Source: Pirellulaceae bacterium
GTDB lineage: Bacteria > Planctomycetota > Planctomycetia > Pirellulales > Pirellulaceae
Length of the DNA stretch: 64,000 nt
Reading direction: 5' to 3'
Assembly: GCA_022448645.1 (NCBI GenBank)
Contig: JAKVBZ010000004.1
Span: 98,060 to 162,059, forward strand
Part shown: in pieces, positions 34,554 through 43,988 of the stretch
How positions within the stretch are numbered: the stretch's first letter is position 1
Layout: each line of letters opens with the position of its first letter
The notes under the pieces: model-generated
Told to the model about the DNA's origin: nothing
The model's database searches: none
What the model saw: the letters and a program-made list of their open reading frames with translations, nothing else
Made by a program: the position numbers and the translations under genes

Positions 34554-35258
34554 ATGAAGACATTTCCTTCAGTACGTTGTTTGATAGTGGTTTCAATGTT
34601 TCTCGTAGCTATAGCAAGTGCTTTCCCTGCGCAGTCGGCAGAGGGATTGAACCAACCGCCCGCAGGATTCCGGGTGCTTTTCAATGGCAAAGACCTCACC
34701 GGATGGAAAGGACTTGTGGGTGACCCTAAAAAACGCGCGGAAATGAGCGACGAAGAGTTAGCTGTAGCCCAAGCGAAGGCCGACGAATCGATGCGTGCCC
34801 ACTGGAAGGTGGTCGATGGCGTGATCGTCTTTGATGGGAAGGGTGAAAACCTTTGCACGGCGAAGGACTATGGGGATTTCGAGATGTATGTGGATTGGAA
34901 GATCCATGAAAAAGGGGACAGCGGTATTTACGTGCGCGGAGCCCCGCAGATTCAGATTTGGGATGCGGGACAACGCAAAATTGGCTCAGGCGGTCTCTAC
35001 AACAACCAAAATCACCCCAGCAACCCACTTGTAATGGCAGATAACCCGATCGGCGAATGGAACACCTTCTACATTAAGATGGTCGGTGAACGAGTGACCA
35101 TTAAGCTCAACGGCCAACTTGTTGTGGACAACGTGGTACTGGAAAACTACTGGGAGCGTGACAAGCCAATTTATTCAACGGGTGCCATCGAATTGCAGAA
35201 TCACGGAAACACGTTGTATTTCCGTAACATTTATGTCAAAGAGTTGAATGGCAATTGA
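34554..35258 (+). CDS. Secreted DUF1080 (3-keto-disaccharide hydrolase-like) protein
   Basis: A 234-residue protein starting at ATG 34554, the signal-peptide Met (VRCLIVVSMFLVAIASAFPA, cut near AQSA). DUF1080 has a concanavalin-like jelly roll: FRVLFNGKDLTGWKG at the start, then GDFEMYVDWKIHEKGDSGIY and IELQNHGNTLYFRNIYVKEL at the end. Some members hydrolyse 3-keto-glycosides after an exported Gfo/Idh oxidises the sugar. Two Tat Gfo/Idh genes flank it, consistent with that two-step route in the periplasm. A hairpin follows the stop. Confidence 0.9.
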   Translation: MKTFPSVRCLIVVSMFLVAIASAFPAQSAEGLNQPPAGFRVLFNGKDLTGWKGLVGDPKKRAEMSDEELAVAQAKADESMRAHWKVVDGVIVFDGKGENLCTAKDYGDFEMYVDWKIHEKGDSGIYVRGAPQIQIWDAGQRKIGSGGLYNNQNHPSNPLVMADNPIGEWNTFYIKMVGERVTIKLNGQLVVDNVVLENYWERDKPIYSTGAIELQNHGNTLYFRNIYVKELNGN

Positions 35259-35270
35259 GTCCTACGATCC

Positions 35271-35293
35271 GTTGCCAGGCGGAGCGTGGCAAC
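35271..35293 (+). terminator. Hairpin after the DUF1080 gene
   Basis: GTTGCCA and TGGCAAC pair perfectly around a 9-base loop, 13 bp past the stop. A short T-run (ATTTTTCT) comes about 14 bases later, so it is a plausible but imperfect intrinsic terminator. Confidence 0.35.
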
Positions 35294-35332
35294 GAGGATA
35301 GGCACATTTTTCTAGAGAGACGTTGCTCTGCG

Positions 35333-35397
35333 ATCGTTTACTGCCCAGCCGTAGGCGCCGGCAGGATGGGTTCGTCGACGCCTGCCCGGTAAACGAT
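35333..35397. repeat. 65-bp nested inverted repeat
   Basis: The outer arms ATCGTTTAC and GTAAACGAT are perfect 9-bp inverted copies. Inside are further complementary blocks (CTGCC...GGCAG). It lies in the convergent gap between DUF1080 and the Gfo/Idh gene, with no coding use. Only one copy is seen in the window. Confidence 0.4.
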
Positions 35398-35432
35398 TGG
35401 CTTCAATGATTCTCGCAGCGAGTTCCGTCGGC

Positions 35433-36803
35433 TCACACCAACTTCCAACCTTTGCGATATTCCCGTCGGATGTAAGGTTCGGCATCGGAGGTATTCGTAG
35501 CCTGCAACTGCACAGGATCCCATTCCAACTTCTGGCCGACTCGATAAGCCACATTGCCCAGGTGATTGGCTTCTGTTAACCAACCGGCGTATTCAAAGTT
35601 GCAGGTGGTGGGCGCTCCCGTTTTACAGGCGTGGATCCATTCGGCGCTGTGTCCCAGGGATTTCGGAATAAAAGGTTCGGGGCGCTGGAAGTCCTGGAAT
35701 TCATCTTCGGGCATCAGGAGATGCTTGCCATAGTCGGATAACAGCATGCCTTTTTCACCTACGAATAGCACTCCACTACCCCACTGAGGGATCTGGGCCT
35801 CGCTCCAAAGTTTGGGTTTGTGGACACCTTGGTACCAAGTCAATTCCAGCGGCGGCAACTCGCCTCGCGCGCCGTATGTGTATTTTGCTTGCATCGAAGC
35901 AGGTGCGATTTCAGGATGGATTGGCGGACCGGACGCTTCAATGGTGCGGGGATAGTCGAGCTTCAAAGCCCAGAAAGGCAGGTCGATCCAATGGCTACCT
36001 AGGTCCGACATGGTTCCGTTTCCGAAATCCCACCAACGGTACCACTTGGGCCCTGGGAAATAAACATTATGAAAGGGTCTCTCCGGTGCGGGTCCCAGCC
36101 ATAAATCCCAGTCGAGTCCGGTCGGAATCGGATTTTTCTTGGCCGGACGATCTTGCACGAACACGATGTCTTTGTGTGCCTTTGCTTCGGCTTCGCTGGA
36201 TTGCCAACCCCAGGCGCGCCCGACCCAAACGTGACATTCGGTGATGTGGCCAATGGCACCGGTTTGGACAAGCTCGACCACTCGACGGTAATTGTCACCA
36301 GCATGAATTTGGGTTCCCATCTGCGTGGCGACATTTGCCTTGTTGGCGGCTTCTCGGATGATCCGAGCTTCCCAGACGTTATGAGTTAGTGGTTTTTCGC
36401 AATAAACATGTTTTCCCAATTGCAATGCGGGCAGTGTGGCAAATGCGTGAGTGTGCTCGCAGGTGCTGACGACCACCGCATCAAAATCTTTTGCGTGGTC
36501 GTACAAGCGACGAAAATCAGTCGTCCGTCGCGCTGCAGGATGTTCCTCGCCGGCAGCGTTCAAATGGTTTTCGTTGACGTCACAAAGTGCGACGATGTTT
36601 TCAGAACTCACGTTTCTCATGTTCGATCCACCGCGACCACCACAGCCGATGATGGCAATATTCAGCTTTTCGTTCAGATTCTTTCCGCGCAGGATGGCCG
36701 GTGCCCCCATGGTGAATCCGCCGGCAGCGACCGCTGTTTTGAGAAATCGACGACGAGTGGCTCGAATATCGGTGTGACGTCGAGTATTACGTTGAGCATG
36801 CAT
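35433..36803 (-). CDS. Tat-exported Gfo/Idh/MocA oxidoreductase
   Basis: A 456-residue protein with a very strong AGGAGGAGA ribosome site before ATG 36803. The Tat motif [20 protein letters not shown] sits near residue 15. The Rossmann motif [15 protein letters not shown] and [16 protein letters not shown] are classic, and [20 protein letters not shown] carries the active-site His. It converges with DUF1080; together with the second exported Gfo/Idh at 33004 it suggests periplasmic sugar oxidation. Confidence 0.93.
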   Translation of the reverse strand: MHAQRNTRRHTDIRATRRRFLKTAVAAGGFTMGAPAILRGKNLNEKLNIAIIGCGGRGGSNMRNVSSENIVALCDVNENHLNAAGEEHPAARRTTDFRRLYDHAKDFDAVVVSTCEHTHAFATLPALQLGKHVYCEKPLTHNVWEARIIREAANKANVATQMGTQIHAGDNYRRVVELVQTGAIGHITECHVWVGRAWGWQSSEAEAKAHKDIVFVQDRPAKKNPIPTGLDWDLWLGPAPERPFHNVYFPGPKWYRWWDFGNGTMSDLGSHWIDLPFWALKLDYPRTIEASGPPIHPEIAPASMQAKYTYGARGELPPLELTWYQGVHKPKLWSEAQIPQWGSGVLFVGEKGMLLSDYGKHLLMPEDEFQDFQRPEPFIPKSLGHSAEWIHACKTGAPTTCNFEYAGWLTEANHLGNVAYRVGQKLEWDPVQLQATNTSDAEPYIRREYRKGWKLV

Positions 36804-36871
36804 GGCGGTCTCCTCCTGAATTCAAAGTAGACAGACGATTCTGTTACCATATCAGATACGATTGAGTGGTT

Positions 36872-37978
36872 CTATAATTCGAGTGGCCAATCGGTAAGCA
36901 AATCGACACCGTTGCTAGTTACGAGATAGTTTTGCTCCAAACGAATACCGAAACGTAGCTCCTCGTGGTACAAACCGGGCTCGACGGTAAAGAAGTTTCC
37001 TTCCTCGAAAATGTCGTCATAATTTGGATTGAGCCGGGGACCCTCATGGCCAAATAGTCCCACACCGTGCCCCAGATGATGGCCAAATTGCCAGGGTGTG
37101 TGTGCGAGGAGTATGTCGTTGACTTGGTGGTATAGATCCCTGCAACTCACGCCCGGCCGTACCGTCGATTCCACGAGTGGGAAAACGCTCGACAAGATCT
37201 CCCACGCTTGTTGCTGTTTAGGATCAGGTTCAGCTCCTACACAGAATGTTCGGCAGTTGTCGGATCGGTATCCTCGAAAGCCCACACCTAAATCCAGAAT
37301 GTACAACTCGCCGGTCTGCGCTTCTCGGTTGCGTGGCGGGCCACCCATCGAACAGCATTGGAAATCCTGTCCGAAGTACATGAGCGTTTCTCCCAACTCC
37401 GTGGTCGCCACTGCGGACAGCTGATTGTAGACCTCCAATTCGTTGATGCCGGGGCGCAGAGTCTCGCGAGCATGTTCGTACATTCTCCGGTTAGCTTCAT
37501 TGGCCCGGTTCAGCATCACGATTTCGTCGGGGTCTTTGCGGCGGCGCAATCGCAGCACCGTTTCCGAGACGTCCTTCCATGTTGCGGGCCAGGAATCGGC
37601 CAGGTGCTGTGACATCGTTCCGGCTTCCGTACCAACGTTCTGGGGTAAGTTGTCCATTGTCTCGATCAGTGCTTGGCCGCACAGTTCTGATTGCTCATCG
37701 CATATGGTGGCGAGTCGCTGTGCGGGGTAAGAGACCACACGATCCGCGGCAAAATTCTCTGACATGCACGACTCGGGGACCACGAGCACCGTTTCTCCGT
37801 CGCGATTAAGCACAGCCATCGAACGAAAGAACGGGGGAACCCAAGCGCCGGTCAACCACTGAACAGTTTCCGCCCGAGTAGCCAAAATCGAATCAAGCGA
37901 GGAGCATTCCTGAGAATTCCAGAGCCGCTGCTGGCGGGCTCTACAAGCCGCAATATCAATGGCATATTGATCTGTCAT
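36872..37978 (-). CDS. M24-family Xaa-Pro peptidase
   Basis: A 368-residue pita-bread peptidase. The N-terminal creatinase-like domain includes VQWLTGAWVPPFFRS. The metal ligands are visible: Asp in ILDLGVGFRGYRSDNCRTF, His in GHHLGHGVGLFG, Glu in FFTVEPGLYHEE and Glu in IRLEQNYLVT. Such enzymes remove N-terminal residues before proline (PepQ or AmpP-like). No signal peptide, so cytoplasmic. It lies 68 bp upstream of the Gfo/Idh gene on the same strand. Confidence 0.92.
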   Translation of the reverse strand: MTDQYAIDIAACRARQQRLWNSQECSSLDSILATRAETVQWLTGAWVPPFFRSMAVLNRDGETVLVVPESCMSENFAADRVVSYPAQRLATICDEQSELCGQALIETMDNLPQNVGTEAGTMSQHLADSWPATWKDVSETVLRLRRRKDPDEIVMLNRANEANRRMYEHARETLRPGINELEVYNQLSAVATTELGETLMYFGQDFQCCSMGGPPRNREAQTGELYILDLGVGFRGYRSDNCRTFCVGAEPDPKQQQAWEILSSVFPLVESTVRPGVSCRDLYHQVNDILLAHTPWQFGHHLGHGVGLFGHEGPRLNPNYDDIFEEGNFFTVEPGLYHEELRFGIRLEQNYLVTSNGVDLLTDWPLEL

Positions 37979-38233
37979 CGAAATAACCTTTCACGATCAT
38001 CGTGGAGTGGAAGCACATCCGTTGCTTCGAGTGTGAGGAGTTTCCCAGCTTTATGGCGCCGTGTATGCTAAGGCTATATCGAATGCACAAATTGTAAAGT
38101 AGGGTTTCCGCGACCAAGTTTCATAGTCGACATCGGAATCGATTTACCATTCAGATCCTGAAAACTGAATACCGACAATGAACTTCGCTCATCCAACCCT
38201 GCACTGCATTACCAACTTTACAAGGAGATCCTG

Positions 38234-39145
38234 ATGATCAACCGCTGCCGTCACTGGTTGTTACTATCTGCCATATTCAGTTTTGCGTTGGGGCCGATAA
38301 GCTTAGCGGCTGATGAAACCTTGTTCGTCAGCACACCGTTCACACAGCCGAATCTCTTTACAAGTGGGATCGAAGGCCCAGCGTGTGACGCTCAGGGGAA
38401 TGTTTTTGCGGTTAGTTTCGGTGAGGCGGCCAACATCGGTCGTGTGACTCCCGAAGGCAAGGGCGAATTGTTTGTCACGTTGCCTGATGGTGGTGCCGGA
38501 AACGGCATTCGCTTCGACCGGAAAGGCCTCATGTACGTAGCCGATTATGTCAACCACAACATCTGGAAGATCGATCCGAAAACACGAGAAGTCGAAGTAG
38601 TAGCTCATCATGACCAAATGAACCAACCGAATGACTTGGCGATTGGACCTGATGACATGCTATACGCCAGTGATCCTAACTGGGGAAAGAGCACCGGTCA
38701 GTTGTGGCGAATCGATCGATCCGGACATGTCACGTTGTTGGACGGCGAGATGGGAACGACCAACGGAATCGAGGTTAGTCCCGATGGAAAAACGTTATAC
38801 GTGAACGAAAGCGTACAGCGAAACATTTGGGCATTCACGATTACAGGGGATGGTCTCAGCAATAAACGACTGTTGAAAAATTTCCCGGATTTTGGATTCG
38901 ACGGCATGCGCTGCGATGTTGACGGAAATATTTATGCCACACGACATGGTAAAGGGACGGTGGTGAAAGTCTCTCCTAGCGGTGAAGTGCTGCGTGAAAT
39001 TGACGTTCTGGGAAAACATCCTACGAACATCTGTTTTGGCGGTCCCGATGGACGCACAGCATATGTGACCGAGGCAGAACAGAAACGGCTGGTCAGCTTT
39101 CGAGTTGACCGTCCCGGTTTGGCTTGGCACCGGCATCACGACTGA
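38234..39145 (+). CDS. Secreted SMP-30/gluconolactonase-like beta-propeller
   Basis: A 303-residue protein with AAGGAG upstream and a signal peptide (HWLLLSAIFSFALGPISLAA). The six-bladed propeller repeats are plain: GNGIRFDRKGLMYVADYVNH, PNDLAIGPDDMLYASDPNWG, TNGIEVSPDGKTLYVNESVQ. The N/D residues of PNDLA and TNGIE fit the metal-binding site of lactonases of the SMP-30 group. It may hydrolyse sugar lactones produced by the exported Gfo/Idh enzymes, though specificity is unknown. The prolyl oligopeptidase gene follows 75 bp later. Confidence 0.85.
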   Translation: MINRCRHWLLLSAIFSFALGPISLAADETLFVSTPFTQPNLFTSGIEGPACDAQGNVFAVSFGEAANIGRVTPEGKGELFVTLPDGGAGNGIRFDRKGLMYVADYVNHNIWKIDPKTREVEVVAHHDQMNQPNDLAIGPDDMLYASDPNWGKSTGQLWRIDRSGHVTLLDGEMGTTNGIEVSPDGKTLYVNESVQRNIWAFTITGDGLSNKRLLKNFPDFGFDGMRCDVDGNIYATRHGKGTVVKVSPSGEVLREIDVLGKHPTNICFGGPDGRTAYVTEAEQKRLVSFRVDRPGLAWHRHHD

Positions 39146-39220
39146 CGTCCCGTCGTGACGAATACTTCGCCGATGTCTTCGAACGGTTTGTGTAGTTCCA
39201 ACGGAAAAGAGCGACACACC

Positions 39221-41404
39221 ATGCCGAATTCGATAGATGGTGGCGAGGCACTGTCTGGTGACGGCAGGCCCATAAGAATCTATTCGAAGATGGCCCTCAC
39301 GGCCCTAATCCTTCTTAGTGATTGGGAAACCACTTCAATGGCTCAGGAACTGAAATGGAAGTATCCTCCTACGGCCCGGGAAGGGCAGGTGGATGATTAT
39401 CATGGGACGTCGGTGGCCGATCCCTATAGATGGCTCGAAGAGACTGACAGTGAACGAACTAAAGCCTGGATTGCTGCTCAAAATGAGGTCACCTTTCAAT
39501 ACCTGCAACAGATACCTTCACGTCAAAAACTTGAAGATCGGCTGACGAAACTGTGGAATTATGAGCGGTATGGATTGCCGGTTCAGCGAGGCGGCCGGTA
39601 CTTTTATACCCACAATGATGGCCTGCAGAACCAAAGCGTCTTGTTTGTTGCCGACGGGATGGATTCCACACCGCGTGTGCTGTTGGATCCGAACGTACTT
39701 TCGGAAGAAGGTACGGTGGCCCTTGTCGATTGGGTGCCCAGCGAAGATGGCCGGTTGATAGCCATTGCCTTGGCTTCTGCGGGATCGGATTGGCGTCAGT
39801 GGAAAGTGCTCGACGTCGCCAGCCGAGAGCTACTGCCAGACTTGATCGAGTGGAGTAAATTCTCTTCGGTGGCTTGGACTTCCGATGGAGTTGGCTTTTT
39901 CTACAGTCGCTATGACGCGCCCAGGGAAGGTGACGAATTTACTGGCACCAATTATTTTCAAAAGCTCTACTACCATGTGGTGGGCCAGTCTCAAGATCTA
40001 GACACGTTGGTCTATGAACGCCCAGATCAAAAGAAATGGGGCTTTAGCAGTTTCGTTACCGAAGACGGGAACTACCTTGTTATCACGGTATGGCGCGGTA
40101 CGGAAGATAAATATCAGATCTTCTACAAAGATCTGACGTTGCCCGCTGCTGAAGTTGTCGAACTGATCACGGGGTTCGACGCTGAGTATGTGTTTGTTGC
40201 CAACGACAATGCACGATTCTGGTTCATGACAGACCTGGATGCCCCGCTACGGCGGGTAATCGCAATTGACGTCACACGACCCGAGCGAGGGGAATGGCAG
40301 GAGCTCATTCCCGAGACACAGAATGTGTTGCGACGTGTTAGCCGCGTTGGAGACAAGTTGTTCGCCTCTTACCTGCAACACGCCCATTCTCTTGTTAAGG
40401 TCCATGCATTAGATGGAACCTACCAGCATGACGTTACTCTACCGGCGATTGGTTCGGTGGGTGGTTTCGCAGGTCGTAGCACAGATCGAGAGTGTTTCTA
40501 TGCGTTCTCCAATTTCGTCACACCTTCTCGGATCTATCGCTATAGCCTGGAATCGGGAGCGAGCGAAATCTTTCGGCAACCGGATGTGGACTTCGATCCG
40601 GCAGATTTTATCACAGAGCAGATATTTTTTTCCAGCAAGGATGGTACGCGCGTTCCTATGTTTATCACGCGCAAACGGGAGCTATCCACGGACACAGCCC
40701 ATCCCACGATCCTTTATGGTTACGGTGGATTTAATAACTCGCTGACTCCAGGATTCCAGGTCAGCAACATGGTGTGGCTAGAAGCGGGTGGCGTATTTGC
40801 GGTGCCCAACCTTCGTGGTGGTGGCGAATATGGACGGGCTTGGCATGAGGCAGGCATGTTAAACCACAAGCAAAACGTGTTCGACGATTTCATCGCAGCT
40901 GCGGAATGGTTGATCGATAATCGTCTTTCTTCACCGGCCAAACTTGCCATTCGGGGAGGAAGTAACGGTGGTTTACTGGTCGGTGCGGTGATGACACAAA
41001 GCCCCGAATTGTTTCAAGCAGCCGTACCTGCCGTGGGTGTGATGGACATGCTGCGCTATCATAAATTCACGATCGGTTGGGCCTGGGTCTCGGAGTATGG
41101 TTCGTCCGATAATTCTCATCAGTTCCCGATGTTACTCAAGTATTCACCGCTGCATAATCTTTGTGCCGGAACTGATTATCCGGCAACGCTCATCACGACT
41201 GGCGACCATGATGATCGCGTTGTTCCCGGTCATAGTTTCAAGTTTGCCGCAAATCTTCAGTACTGCCATTCCGGTGCAGATCCTGTATTCATTCGTGTTG
41301 AAACACGGGCAGGGCATGGGGCCGGAACCCCTACGCACAAGCGTATCGAGGCGGCGGCGGATGTCCTCGCCTTCTTGTTTGAGCAGTTGCAGCTCGAGTT
41401 GTGA
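39221..41404 (+). CDS. Prolyl oligopeptidase (S9 family)
   Basis: About 727 residues from ATG 39221; GTG 39155 and ATG 39290 are alternatives and no ribosome site is strong. The N-terminal half is a propeller starting ADPYRWLEETDSERTKAWIA. The C-terminal hydrolase has Ser near residue 581 in RGGSNGGLLVGAV, Asp near 662 in TGDHDDRVVPGHS and His near 697 in RAGHGAGTPTHK, a complete triad. It cleaves short peptides after proline. A hydrophobic stretch after the possible start at 39290 leaves export undecided. Confidence 0.93.
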   Translation: MPNSIDGGEALSGDGRPIRIYSKMALTALILLSDWETTSMAQELKWKYPPTAREGQVDDYHGTSVADPYRWLEETDSERTKAWIAAQNEVTFQYLQQIPSRQKLEDRLTKLWNYERYGLPVQRGGRYFYTHNDGLQNQSVLFVADGMDSTPRVLLDPNVLSEEGTVALVDWVPSEDGRLIAIALASAGSDWRQWKVLDVASRELLPDLIEWSKFSSVAWTSDGVGFFYSRYDAPREGDEFTGTNYFQKLYYHVVGQSQDLDTLVYERPDQKKWGFSSFVTEDGNYLVITVWRGTEDKYQIFYKDLTLPAAEVVELITGFDAEYVFVANDNARFWFMTDLDAPLRRVIAIDVTRPERGEWQELIPETQNVLRRVSRVGDKLFASYLQHAHSLVKVHALDGTYQHDVTLPAIGSVGGFAGRSTDRECFYAFSNFVTPSRIYRYSLESGASEIFRQPDVDFDPADFITEQIFFSSKDGTRVPMFITRKRELSTDTAHPTILYGYGGFNNSLTPGFQVSNMVWLEAGGVFAVPNLRGGGEYGRAWHEAGMLNHKQNVFDDFIAAAEWLIDNRLSSPAKLAIRGGSNGGLLVGAVMTQSPELFQAAVPAVGVMDMLRYHKFTIGWAWVSEYGSSDNSHQFPMLLKYSPLHNLCAGTDYPATLITTGDHDDRVVPGHSFKFAANLQYCHSGADPVFIRVETRAGHGAGTPTHKRIEAAADVLAFLFEQLQLEL

Positions 41405-41490
41405 TCTTCCTTCCGAAGAAAAATGTGATGGGATTCCATGGGTGAACGATGTTGGATCTCAAGAGGTGGTCCAATGAACTGAGCTTTCTT

Positions 41491-42585
41491 CTACTCGACG
41501 AGGATCAGTGCAGCACATACTTCAGCCAAACGATTCAGCTCATCGATGGGCATCGATTCCTTATTGGAGTGGATATCCAAGTAACCGACGGAAATCACCA
41601 CAGTTGGAAGACCCTTTGCGTTCAATTCGTTGGCGTCACTTCCTCCACACGTGACCGCAGTCCACGGTTTGATTCCTGCTGCATTCATCGCATCTTCGGC
41701 ATATTGAATGATGGACGCGTCGGGTGCAAACCGGAATCCAGTGATTCGATTGATTTGGTGGACTTCCATGTGACCGCCAAATGCTTCGGCTGCCTGCTGA
41801 CAACGATCTAGGATTTCTGCAGAAACACTTTCGTATTTGCTCTGTTCCAAACTGCGAATGTTGAAACTTAATTCGGCTTCTGGCGGGATGATATTGATCG
41901 CTTCTCCACCAGTGACGATACCAACGTTGGCCGTGGTTTCCTCATCAATACGTCCTAGCTGCATCTGGTCGATGGCACGAGAGGCCATGCTGATCGCACT
42001 TCGACCGTTTTCGGGTTCCATACCCGCATGTGCCGCACGTCCATGAAAGACGACACGTTTTCCCTGGGACCAGGGAGCTGCCAACATGATGCCTCCGACT
42101 GGGCCGTCTGCGTCCGGCACGAATGCCATTTTGGAGCGCACGGGTGTGACATCAAATGCCTTCGAGCCAATGTGACCTACATCTTCGCCTACCGTAAATA
42201 GTACTTCTACCGGACGATGGGGTACGCCTGAGTCAGCCACAGAAGACAATCCTTCCATGATGGCTGCTACGGCTGCTTTGTCGTCAGCCCCGAGAACACT
42301 GGAACCGTCAGAATGAACCGTTCCGTCTCGAATCACGGGTTCCATGTTTGGCGTCGGTTGTACCGTGTCCATGTGAGCACACAACAAGATAGGTTCACGG
42401 TCTTGTAAGGCTCCGGCACCTGGCCAATAGCCCAGCACGTTTCGATGCTCGTCGACACTTAGTTGTACGCCGAGACGATCCAACTCGGGGCGCAAGGAAT
42501 CCGCGACTGGATCTTCATTTGGGTAGTAACTGTCGATGCGCAAAATGGTCAGAAAATTTTCTAACAATCGGTCGGCGTGAATCAT
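41491..42585 (-). CDS. M20 family peptidase (PepT-like)
   Basis: A 364-residue di-zinc peptidase. The ligand motifs are LLCAHMDTVQP (His, catalytic Asp), LGADDKAAVAAI (bridging Asp), FTVGEDVGHIGS (catalytic Glu followed by Asp in place of the usual Glu) and VPDADGPVGG. A dimerisation domain follows, and GYLDIHSNKESM carries the last His. It resembles tripeptide aminopeptidase PepT and likely acts on small peptides in the cytoplasm. It converges with prolyl oligopeptidase, so both ends meet in an 86-bp gap. Confidence 0.92.
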   Translation of the reverse strand: MIHADRLLENFLTILRIDSYYPNEDPVADSLRPELDRLGVQLSVDEHRNVLGYWPGAGALQDREPILLCAHMDTVQPTPNMEPVIRDGTVHSDGSSVLGADDKAAVAAIMEGLSSVADSGVPHRPVEVLFTVGEDVGHIGSKAFDVTPVRSKMAFVPDADGPVGGIMLAAPWSQGKRVVFHGRAAHAGMEPENGRSAISMASRAIDQMQLGRIDEETTANVGIVTGGEAINIIPPEAELSFNIRSLEQSKYESVSAEILDRCQQAAEAFGGHMEVHQINRITGFRFAPDASIIQYAEDAMNAAGIKPWTAVTCGGSDANELNAKGLPTVVISVGYLDIHSNKESMPIDELNRLAEVCAALILVE

Positions 42586-43151
42586 AGGACTGCCTATGTG
42601 GTGAGAGATGATGATGGCAATATTATTTTCGTATGGAGATCTTGCTGGGATATCTTTTGGCTATCACGTTACCATCCGAGAAATATCAGGTCCAGCATGC
42701 AGCGAACCGAAGATTTGTAGGCCCCACCGAGCCAATGCGTACATTGCCGAAAATTTGGTTGTTATTGGTGATGCCGAATTCGGACACGCAGTCTGTGTTA
42801 GAATCGAAGCATTGGCGCTGTTCCCGCAACGAGTTTTGTGACCTCGATCCGGCTTGCCAGAGTGTTTGAGGTGGATGCAAAGCCTCGGGGTCCATGATAT
42901 TTTATTTTCAGTTTCAAGGAAAACCAGCGATCGGGTGGAGGTGTCCCTCCCAACAGTTGGGGTGTGTGGCAACGGGGCCGTTCCCTAAATCCTCGGCATC
43001 AAGTGAACCCAACGATCCATCGTCACAGCTCACTGGTTGCTGATGTAGGCATCCGTCGATGGATGACAATTGCTTGACAGCCGTTTGCAGCAATACAAAA
43101 ATAGCTACCATATCCTTGAAGATGATCGACCGAAGACGGGGACATGGAAGC
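42586..43151. other. Gap without a recognised gene
   Basis: 566 bp between divergent M20 peptidase and thpR genes. Frames of 70-100 codons on both strands overlap each other and show no motif or ribosome site. It should contain both promoters. Confidence 0.4.
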
Positions 43152-43721
43152 ATGGGAGTCATACGAACCTTCGTAGCCGTGGAAGCCTCTGCCGAGCAGC
43201 GAGGTCATGCGGCGCGACTCATCGAGCGTTTGAAGCATGCCGAGGCTCACGTGAAATGGGTGGCAGCCGAGAATCTACATTGGACGCTAAATTTTCTTGG
43301 TAATGTGGACGATAGGGAAGTCCACAACGTGTGTCGCGCTGTGAGCGAGTCGGTTTCGGGGTTTGAGCCGTTCGAATTGACAAGTGTTGGCGCTGGCGCA
43401 TTTCCTGATACACGACGCCCGCGGACTGTATGGACCGGAGTCTCCGCAGGTACCGAGCATGTCGTGTCACTCCAACAAGCTATCGAGGCAGGGGTACAGC
43501 CATTGGGATTTCCGCCGGAAGCGCGAAGATTTCATCCTCACCTAACGCTGGGACGAGTCCGCGGCAAAGGCCCTCAGACGCAACAGTTGGGTGAACTGAT
43601 TGCCGAACATGCGAAGTTTTCGGTAGGGAAAGTGATTGTGGACCAAGTGGTTGTCTTCTCGAGCCGGCTAGACAAATCGGGTCCTCGCTACACACCACTG
43701 GCACATGTGGACTTGGCATGA
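43152..43721 (+). CDS. thpR: RNA 2',3'-cyclic phosphodiesterase ThpR
   Basis: A 189-residue 2H phosphoesterase starting at ATG 43152 (the frame is open from 43059 without homology). The two HxTx motifs are present: HWTLNFLG (His43, Thr45) and FHPHLTLGRV (His130, Thr132). The family opens RNA 2',3'-cyclic phosphates to 2'-phosphates and was once called 2'-5' RNA ligase. Together with RtcB/archease in the same window the cell has two enzymes acting on the same RNA end chemistry, but they are 36 kb apart and not co-regulated by any visible sign. Confidence 0.94.
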   Translation: MGVIRTFVAVEASAEQRGHAARLIERLKHAEAHVKWVAAENLHWTLNFLGNVDDREVHNVCRAVSESVSGFEPFELTSVGAGAFPDTRRPRTVWTGVSAGTEHVVSLQQAIEAGVQPLGFPPEARRFHPHLTLGRVRGKGPQTQQLGELIAEHAKFSVGKVIVDQVVVFSSRLDKSGPRYTPLAHVDLA

Positions 43722-43988
43722 AGGGGTAATTTGACCTCGTCGGTTCTGTATTGTTACAGAAAGGGCGTCGCCCCCATGTCGAGCGAGATCAGCGGTTCAT
43801 CCTATTCTTGCCCCAGCGTCAGCCGACCTTCCCGCGTGTCGATCATTGGCACCCGAACGCCGTCCTTGTCCTCCTCAAGCTGGAAGTCACATGGCAACAT
43901 GTCCGGGAGCATGTTGGGGAGAAACAGTCACTCATGCGGGCCAGCTCACAAGCAATGTTGATCTGCAAGGACGTGGTGGTGCATGGAA

